Assembly (NCBI GenBank): GCA_018240985.1 | Contig: JAFEER010000274.1 | Span: forward strand, 1-40,491 | DNA from: Pseudomonadota bacterium | GTDB lineage: Bacteria > Pseudomonadota > Gammaproteobacteria > Burkholderiales > Burkholderiaceae_C | Direction: 5' to 3' | Length of the DNA stretch: 40,491 bases | Shown here: piece by piece, positions 35,441 to 40,491 of the stretch | Layout of the letters: each line of letters begins with the position of its first letter | Numbering within the stretch: position 1 is the stretch's first letter | Translations under genes and position numbers: made by a program | The notes under the pieces: generated by a model | Seen by the model: the letters and a program-made list of their open reading frames with translations, nothing else | Databases searched by the model: none | What the model was told of the DNA's origin: nothing

Positions 35441-36229
35441 TCAGGATGCGGATTCCTGCGCGTCCTCGGGCGCCTTGGTGTGGCGTATGAACAGCTGCGC
35501 GGCCCAGATGCCGATCTCATACAACAGGCACATCGGTATCGCCAGTGCCAGCTGGGAGACCACGTCCGGCGGCGTGACGATGGCCGCGACCACGAAGGCC
35601 GCCACAACGAAGTAGCCACGAAAGCTCTTGAGCTTGTCCACGCTCACCACGCCCAGGCGCGCCAGCACCACCACGGCGATCGGCACCTCGAAGGCCAGGC
35701 CGAAGGCCAGGAACATGGTCAGCACGAAGCCCAGGTAGGCCTCGATGTCGGGCGCGGCCGTGATGCTCTTGGGCGCAAAGCCCTGGATGAACTTGAACAC
35801 CTGGCCGAACACGAAGAAGTAGCAAAACGCCACGCCGATGAAGAACAGCACCGTGCTGGAGATGACCAGCGGCAGCACCAGGCGCTTTTCGTGTGTGTAC
35901 AGCCCGGGCGCCACGAAGGCCCAGACCTGCCACAGCACGACGGGCAGGGCCACCAAAAATGCCGCCATCAGCAAAATCTTCAGCGGCACCATGAAGGGCG
36001 AGATCACCGAGGTGGCGATCATGGTCGAGCCCTGCGGCAGATGGGCCACGAGCGGCGCCGCCAGCAGGTCGTAGAGCTGGCCCGGGCCCGGGTAGAAGAA
36101 CAGCACGGCGGCGGCGATGCCCACCGCGATCATGGCCTTCACGAGGCGGTCGCGCAGCTCCATCAGGTGCTGCACGAAGGGCTGCTCGGTACCGGCGAGC
36201 TCGTCTTCTGGATTGGGTGTTTCAGGCAT
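35441..36229 (-). CDS. tatC: Sec-independent protein translocase subunit TatC
   Basis: This 262-residue, six-helix membrane protein is the receptor for twin-arginine signals. The start of the family is seen in EQPFVQHLMELRDRLVKAMIAVG, with the conserved FVQHLMELR. The stretch VISPFMVPLKILLMAAFLVALPVVLWQVWAFVAPGL covers the first periplasmic loop and helix. Conserved segments in the fourth and fifth helices (GFVLTMFLAFGLAFEVP) are present. It is the last gene of tatABC on minus, 75 bases past tatB. Confidence 0.97.
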   Translation of the reverse strand: MPETPNPEDELAGTEQPFVQHLMELRDRLVKAMIAVGIAAAVLFFYPGPGQLYDLLAAPLVAHLPQGSTMIATSVISPFMVPLKILLMAAFLVALPVVLWQVWAFVAPGLYTHEKRLVLPLVISSTVLFFIGVAFCYFFVFGQVFKFIQGFAPKSITAAPDIEAYLGFVLTMFLAFGLAFEVPIAVVVLARLGVVSVDKLKSFRGYFVVAAFVVAAIVTPPDVVSQLALAIPMCLLYEIGIWAAQLFIRHTKAPEDAQESAS

Positions 36230-36304
36230 GGCGGGGCGGATGGCTGGCTTGGCACCAGTCCAGGCTGCACGGTCGGAGTGCGGCAGCCTGTTCGTTCATG
36301 AGGG

Positions 36305-36787
36305 TCAATGGAATTTTTTGGGCCTGAAACGCGCCACGCGCGCCGCGCCCGACTGCGCCTTGGTGCGCACGCCCGTGCGGGCCTTGTACCACTGCGGCAC
36401 GGCGCCACGCTTGAGGCGCCAGTTCTTGCCCGGGTGCTTGTAGGCGGGAACGATGGTGTAGGAAGCCTGCTCGGTGCTGGTGGACTCGCCCGGCAGGCTG
36501 CCAACCTCACCCAGGCTGTTCTCCATGTCCTTCTGGAAGTCGCTGGCGCTGGTCTGGATCGACTGCTCGACGTCGCGTGCGGCGCTCTCCACCGTCTCCT
36601 TCATCTTGCGCAACTCGTCCAGCTCCATGGAGCGGTTGACCTCGGCCTTCACGTCGGCCACGTAGCGCTGCGCCTTGCCCAGCAGGGTACCCACGGTGCG
36701 CGCCACGCGCGGCAGCTTCTCGGGGCCGATGACGATGAGGGCAACGGCGCCGATCAGCGCCATCTTGGACAGGCCAATGTCGATCAT
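36305..36787 (-). CDS. tatB: Sec-independent protein translocase subunit TatB
   Basis: This 160-residue TatB begins [31 protein letters not shown], with the membrane helix and hinge typical of TatB, including the glutamate of GPEKLPR. A long amphipathic region ([23 protein letters not shown]) follows. TatB joins TatC to bind folded cofactor-bearing proteins. The C-terminal 80 residues are variable and basic, ending in a Lys/Arg-rich segment. It lies 24 bases after tatA. Confidence 0.95.
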   Translation of the reverse strand: MIDIGLSKMALIGAVALIVIGPEKLPRVARTVGTLLGKAQRYVADVKAEVNRSMELDELRKMKETVESAARDVEQSIQTSASDFQKDMENSLGEVGSLPGESTSTEQASYTIVPAYKHPGKNWRLKRGAVPQWYKARTGVRTKAQSGAARVARFRPKKFH

Positions 36788-36811
36788 GGACGGTGCTCAG
36801 GCAGCGGGCGC

Positions 36812-37057
36812 TCAGCTCTTCTGCTTGGCTTCGACGTCGATGGTGGTCTTGTCCGCGGCTGCGGTATTGGTCACCTGGCCGGCAGGGGCGTTGGCGGCCG
36901 ATGCGTCATCGCTGCTGGCGCCTTCCTTCATGCCGTCCTTGAAGCCCTTCACGGCGCCGCCCAGGTCGGAGCCGATGTTCTTGAGCTTCTTGGTGCCGAA
37001 CACCATGACGACGATCAGCAGCACGATCAGCCAGTGCCATATGGAAAACGAACCCAT
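36812..37057 (-). CDS. tatA: Sec-independent protein translocase subunit TatA
   Basis: This 81-residue TatA starts [29 protein letters not shown]. It has a single membrane helix, the [10 protein letters not shown] hinge and an amphipathic helix ([16 protein letters not shown]) before a variable acidic tail. TatA forms the size-adjustable pore of the Tat route. AGGAG lies about seven bases upstream of its ATG. It is the first of tatA-tatB-tatC and follows the HIT gene by about 85 bases. Confidence 0.96.
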   Translation of the reverse strand: MGSFSIWHWLIVLLIVVMVFGTKKLKNIGSDLGGAVKGFKDGMKEGASSDDASAANAPAGQVTNTAAADKTTIDVEAKQKS

Positions 37058-37141
37058 GGAAATCTCCTAACGAATAGCGCCCATTTTAGTCCTCCGCCAG
37101 TCGCGGCCGTGATAACCCTGACGGGGGCGGACTGCTGCCGG

Positions 37142-37498
37142 TCAACCGCGCAACCAGGGGCGCGGCCCGCCGATCACGTGCATGTGCAGGTGGTGCACCT
37201 CCTGGCCGCCCTCGGCGCCGGTATTCACCACGATGCGGTAGCCGCCGTCCGGGTACGGATTGCAACCCTGCTCGATCGCCAGCCTGGGGGCGAGCAGCAT
37301 CATGTGGCCCAGCAGGCCCGCATGCTCGGGCGTGACGGAGGCCATGGAGGGCAGGTGCAACTTGGGCACGATCAGAAAGTGCACCGGCGCCCAGGGGTGG
37401 ATGTCGTGAAAGACGAAGACCTGCTCGTCCTCGTACACCTTCCTGGACGGAATCTGGCCGGCAATGATCTTGCAAAAGAGGCAATCGGGGTCGTGCAT
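37142..37498 (-). CDS. HIT-family protein (HinT-like nucleotide hydrolase)
   Basis: This 118-residue protein of the histidine triad family has the triad H103-x-H105-x-H107 in HHLHMHVIGG, where the central histidine attacks purine phosphoramidates such as AMP-lysine. The N-terminus DCLFCKIIAGQIPS has the C-x-x-C seen in HinT proteins, followed by VFHDIHPWAPVHFLIVPK. The length is normal for the family. It lies between the patatin gene and tatA on minus, in a run that starts with his genes, a placement also found in other Burkholderiales. Confidence 0.95.
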   Translation of the reverse strand: MHDPDCLFCKIIAGQIPSRKVYEDEQVFVFHDIHPWAPVHFLIVPKLHLPSMASVTPEHAGLLGHMMLLAPRLAIEQGCNPYPDGGYRIVVNTGAEGGQEVHHLHMHVIGGPRPWLRG

Positions 37499-37532
37499 GG
37501 TGTTTCTCAGGCAGCTGGGCCAAGAAAGGTGA

Positions 37533-38558
37533 TCAGGAGTTTTCGGTCAGGTGCAGCGTGTGCCGCACACCGATGTCGTGGCGATGGCGTTGCAGCCAGT
37601 GCTGGCCCTGGGTGCGCCCGAGCTGGAACAACTGGCGCACAAAGCCCATGTCGGCGCGCGTCTTGCTGGCGGCGCCAAACGGAGCCAACACGCTGCCACC
37701 GTCGATGCGGTGCATGCGCATGCTCTTGTAGTGCTGCGGATCGAGCCGCCCCTCGGCCAGCAGGCGGCGCACGAAGTCGATAGCGCGCAGCTCGCCCAGC
37801 AGGCTGGCGTTGAAGGTGACCTCGTTCATGCGCTCCATGATGTCCGGGGCGGTATCGGGCAGGTCGTGGTGTTCTATGGGGTTGATCTGCACCAGCAGCA
37901 CATCGCAGGTTTGCGTCTGGTAAATCAGCGGATACAGCGCCGGGTTGCCGGAATAACCACCGTCCCAGTAATGCTCGCCGCCAATCTGCACCGCCTTGAA
38001 CATCATCGGCAGGCAGGCCGAGGCCATCACGGCGTCGGCCGACAGGCGCGCGCCCGAGAAAATCTCGCCGCGGCCCGTGCGCACATTGGTCGCGCACACG
38101 AACACCTTGGGTATCCACGCATGGCGCGCATGGCACAGCGCGCCGAAGTCCACCACGCTCTCCAGCAGGCCACGCAGCGGGTTGATGTCCAGTGGATTGG
38201 TCTGGTACGGCGAGAGCCACTGGCTCATCATGCCCAGCAGCGGGTTGCCCTGCAGCGGCGCGCCCCACAGGCTGCCCATGGCGCCCACGCCCTCCCACAG
38301 CTTCGTGAGCGTCTCGCGCGCCAGCGTGCAGCCGGCCTGGTGCGCCTCGCGCGCGTCCTTGTGCTGCTGCGCCGCCTGGGCAAAACCATGGGCCAGGGCC
38401 ACGGCGTTCATGGCGCCGGCGCTGGTGCCGCTGATGCCCTCCAGGGTGAAGCCGCCGTCTTCGAGCAGCGCGTCCAGCACCCCCCAGGTGAAGGCGCCAT
38501 GCGAGCCGCCGCCCTGCAGCGCCAGGTTCAGCGGCGGCAGCGTAGCAGCCTCAGCCAT
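37533..38558 (-). CDS. patatin-like phospholipase
   Basis: This 341-residue protein has a patatin domain. The oxyanion loop GGGSHGAF is at 16-23, the nucleophile serine S46 in GTSAG, and the catalytic aspartate in WDGGYSGNP. Together these form the Ser-Asp dyad of lipid acyl hydrolases. There is no signal peptide, so it acts in the cytoplasm or is exported by another route. The downstream half (RRLLAEGRLDPQHYKSMRMHRI) resembles the long patatin proteins common in Burkholderiales. The ATG overlaps the end of the DUF4870-like gene by eight bases. The substrate is not known. Confidence 0.9.
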   Translation of the reverse strand: MAEAATLPPLNLALQGGGSHGAFTWGVLDALLEDGGFTLEGISGTSAGAMNAVALAHGFAQAAQQHKDAREAHQAGCTLARETLTKLWEGVGAMGSLWGAPLQGNPLLGMMSQWLSPYQTNPLDINPLRGLLESVVDFGALCHARHAWIPKVFVCATNVRTGRGEIFSGARLSADAVMASACLPMMFKAVQIGGEHYWDGGYSGNPALYPLIYQTQTCDVLLVQINPIEHHDLPDTAPDIMERMNEVTFNASLLGELRAIDFVRRLLAEGRLDPQHYKSMRMHRIDGGSVLAPFGAASKTRADMGFVRQLFQLGRTQGQHWLQRHRHDIGVRHTLHLTENS

Positions 38559-38937
38559 TGATGGCCTGGCCCTTGTTCATGGCCACCATGCCGAGCACGA
38601 TGCGGTACAGGAACCAGATGGAGATCAGGCCCCAGGCAATCCAGCCCGGGAAGAAAAACATCAGCCACAGCGGCGCGGTCACCGCGTACAGCACGCCCAC
38701 CCACAGCACGGTGGTTATGCGCCACGAGAAATGGCTGGCCTGCCAGCTGCCCTCGGCGTCGCTCTTCTTCACCAGGTCAATCACCAGGGCCACGATGAGC
38801 AGCGCCACGCCGGGCTGGGCGCCCGGCATCACGGCGCCGACGGCCACGATGAGGTGCAGGATGTAGCTGACCCAGCCCCAGGCCTTCAGGCCTTCGGCCT
38901 GTTCATTCGGCTCAACGTCGATGATGTCGTTGGTCAC
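38551..38937 (-). CDS. DUF4870-like small membrane protein
   Basis: This 128-residue protein has about three to four hydrophobic segments: [35 protein letters not shown], a region around [22 protein letters not shown] and [22 protein letters not shown]. The first and last parts resemble DUF4870 membrane proteins. The start is a GTG at 38937, which gives [10 protein letters not shown]. It is chosen because AAGGAG lies seven bases upstream and it overlaps the hisE stop as GTGA. The function is unknown. Its place in the his-tat run seems fixed by overlaps on both sides. Confidence 0.82.
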   Translation of the reverse strand: MTNDIIDVEPNEQAEGLKAWGWVSYILHLIVAVGAVMPGAQPGVALLIVALVIDLVKKSDAEGSWQASHFSWRITTVLWVGVLYAVTAPLWLMFFFPGWIAWGLISIWFLYRIVLGMVAMNKGQAING

Positions 38938-39311
38938 GGTGCTTCTCCTTCTTCCAGGGCGCGGCTCGCCACCCTGCGCAGCGCCTTTTCCTCGATGCCG
39001 CTGGTGCCCTCGCGGCGCTCCAGCTCGGCGATGACGTCGGCCGGGCTCAGGCCATAGTGGGCCAGCGCCACCATGCTGTGGAACCACAAGTCCGCCACCT
39101 CGTACACCAGCTTGGCCGGCGCCGCGCCGTGATCGACGTCCTTGGCCGCCATCACCACCTCGGTGGCCTCTTCGCCGATCTTCTTCAAAAAGGCATCCGG
39201 CCCCTTGTGCAGCAGGCGCGCGACGTAGCTGGCCTGCGGATCGCCGCCATGGGCGGGCTTGCGGCTCTCGATCACGGCCGCCAGGCGTGCCAGGGAATCT
39301 TGCGAATTCAT
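38934..39311 (-). CDS. hisE: phosphoribosyl-ATP pyrophosphatase
   Basis: This 125-residue HisE converts phosphoribosyl-ATP to phosphoribosyl-AMP, the second step of histidine biosynthesis. The motif [31 protein letters not shown] contains the two conserved glutamates of the MazG-like metal site, and [17 protein letters not shown] holds the E-x-x-D half. In many bacteria HisI and HisE are fused; here they are separate genes five bases apart. The downstream gene overlaps its stop. Confidence 0.95.
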   Translation of the reverse strand: MNSQDSLARLAAVIESRKPAHGGDPQASYVARLLHKGPDAFLKKIGEEATEVVMAAKDVDHGAAPAKLVYEVADLWFHSMVALAHYGLSPADVIAELERREGTSGIEEKALRRVASRALEEGEAP

Positions 39312-39316
39312 GGGCC

Positions 39317-39706
39317 TTATTTATAGATGGATTCGGGGTCTTTCAAGACCGGATCGACGGCCTGCCAGGCGCCGTCCCTGAGCACACTGAAAAAACAGCT
39401 GTGGCGCCCGGTGTGGCAGGCAATGCCGGGCTCGTGCCCCAGCTGCGTCACCTTGAGCAGCACCACGTCGCTGTCGCAATCGATGCGCATTTCGTGCACC
39501 TGCTGCACATGGCCCGACTCCTCGCCCTTGAACCACAGCCGGCCGCGCGAACGGCTGTAGTACACGGCGCGGCCCAGCTCGGCCGTCTTGGCCAGCGCCT
39601 CGCGGTTCATCCAGGCGAACATCAGCACGTCGCCGGTGGCGGCCTCCTGCGCGATCACGGGCACCAGGCCCTGCGCATCCCATTTCACTTCATCAAGCCA
39701 GTTCAT
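39317..39706 (-). CDS. hisI: phosphoribosyl-AMP cyclohydrolase
   Basis: This 129-residue HisI opens the purine ring of phosphoribosyl-AMP, the third step of the pathway. Signatures are [38 protein letters not shown], the zinc and magnesium region with [13 protein letters not shown], and [11 protein letters not shown]. All three cysteine ligand positions are there. The start at 39706 is preferred because the family begins with the [12 protein letters not shown] region, and upstream in-frame sequence lies inside a palindromic repeat. Confidence 0.95.
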   Translation of the reverse strand: MNWLDEVKWDAQGLVPVIAQEAATGDVLMFAWMNREALAKTAELGRAVYYSRSRGRLWFKGEESGHVQQVHEMRIDCDSDVVLLKVTQLGHEPGIACHTGRHSCFFSVLRDGAWQAVDPVLKDPESIYK

Positions 39707-39740
39707 GGCGCCATTGTCGGTGGTTTGCCGCAGCGCAGCA

Positions 39741-39795
39741 TTTAATATCATTTTTGATAGCTGCTTGCGCTTACTAGACAAGCGCTGCAGCCCCA
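39741..39795. repeat. palindromic intergenic repeat, copy E
   Basis: On plus, TTTTTGATAGCTGCTTG, CGCTT, spacer actagac, AAGCG, CTGCAGCC. Arms GCTGCTTGCGCTT and AAGCGCTGCAGC pair over most of their length. It lies within the his operon between hisF and hisI, so transcription must pass through it. Confidence 0.65.
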
Positions 39796-39811
39796 TTTGA
39801 CTCAAAACCTT

Positions 39812-40491
39812 TCACAGACGCACGGGAATCCCGCGCGCGCGCATGTGCTCCTTGGCCTGGCGCACGGTGAATTCGCCGTAGTGGAAGATGCTGGCGGCCA
39901 GCACCGCATCGGCCCCGCCCTGCTGCACGCCATCGGCCAGGTGATCCAGGTTGCCCACGCCGCCCGATGCGATCACCGGCACGCCCACGGCGTCGCTCAC
40001 GGCGCGCGTCAGCTGCAGGTCGAAGCCGCTCTTGGTGCCGTCGCGATCCATGCTGGTCAGCAGGATCTCGCCGGCGCCGCGGCGCGCCATCTCCTCGGCC
40101 CAGCGCACGGCATCCAGCCCCGTGTTCTTGCGCCCGCCATGGCTGTACACGTCCCAGCCCTCGCCACGCTCGGCCACGTCCTGGCCCTGGCGGCGCTTGG
40201 CGTCTATGGCGACGACGATGCACTGCGCGCCGTATTTGGCCGATGCGGCATTGATGACATCGGGATCCGCGATGGCTGCGGAATTGAAGCTGGTCTTGTC
40301 GGCGCCGGCATTGAGCAGCCGCCGCACGTCGGCCACGGTGCGCACGCCGCCGCCCACCGTGAGGGGGATGAAGACCTGGCTGGCCACGGCCTCGATGATG
40401 GGCAGGATCAGGTCGCGCCCGTCGCTGGTGGCGGTGATGTCCAGGAAGGTGAGCTCGTCCGCGCCCTGCTCGTTGTAGCGCGCGGCGATCT
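39812..40491 (-). CDS. hisF: imidazole glycerol phosphate synthase subunit HisF (5' end outside the window)
   Basis: This TIM-barrel cyclase subunit joins HisH glutaminase to make imidazole glycerol phosphate and AICAR. The window holds the last 225 or so residues. Visible segments are [17 protein letters not shown], carrying the catalytic aspartate of the N-terminal half, [34 protein letters not shown] with the second catalytic aspartate, and [13 protein letters not shown]. The frame stays open to the window end, so the N-terminal 30 residues are missing because of the cut, not because of damage. It precedes hisI on the same strand. Confidence 0.95.
   Translation of the reverse strand, partial: IAARYNEQGADELTFLDITATSDGRDLILPIIEAVASQVFIPLTVGGGVRTVADVRRLLNAGADKTSFNSAAIADPDVINAASAKYGAQCIVVAIDAKRRQGQDVAERGEGWDVYSHGGRKNTGLDAVRWAEEMARRGAGEILLTSMDRDGTKSGFDLQLTRAVSDAVGVPVIASGGVGNLDHLADGVQQGGADAVLAASIFHYGEFTVRQAKEHMRARGIPVRL

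Overview
The window reads as chromosomal DNA of a GC-rich betaproteobacterium. Family Comamonadaceae, in the Acidovorax/Alicycliphilus/Diaphorobacter neighbourhood, fits best. The grounds are protein-level resemblance (PetABC next to SspA/SspB, DciA-like gene beside secA, his-tat gene order) and short palindromic intergenic repeats that I associate with this family from memory. No species can be fixed from the sequence alone. I see no transposase, integrase, rRNA or CRISPR array. One tRNA gene is present.

Layout. 0.1-3.6 kb (minus): yicC and a SWIM/SNF2 helicase-like ATPase. 3.7-8.3 kb (plus): a Ser/Thr kinase and PP2C phosphatase pair, then rph, rdgB and hemW. 8.3-12.5 kb (minus): a small I78-type lipoprotein, a PQQ-type sugar dehydrogenase, a membrane protein ending in a SPOR domain, a MutT-type Nudix hydrolase and a DUF815 ATPase. 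12.9-17.0 kb (minus): argJ and secA, with a divergent DciA-like gene at 17.3 kb.

17.7-27.1 kb is the accessory part: a type I restriction-modification locus. hsdM-hsdS and hsdR are all on minus, but they are separated by a four-gene cassette on plus: an AAA15-type ATPase (RloA/AbiLi-like), an RloB-like protein with TOPRIM-type acidic motifs, and a vapB-vapC toxin-antitoxin pair. A tRNA-Thr gene lies just beyond hsdM. Base composition drops in the first target-recognition domain of hsdS and in the middle of rloA, as expected of exchanged parts. This cassette is the best candidate for an interesting defence system.

27.6-40.5 kb is housekeeping again: sspB and sspA; the petABC cytochrome bc1 operon with a visible promoter and terminator; mscL; pdxA; a NIF3-like protein; a DegS/HtrA-type protease; then a long minus-strand run that begins with hisF (cut by the window end) and continues hisI, hisE, a DUF4870-like membrane protein, a patatin-like phospholipase, a HIT protein and tatA, tatB, tatC.

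How the genes work together: secA and tatABC supply the two export routes, and the Rieske protein PetA is a likely Tat-type client. PetABC carries electrons from quinol to cytochrome c. RdgB and MutT clean the nucleotide pool. The Hsd, Rlo and Vap genes form a likely phage-defence island.
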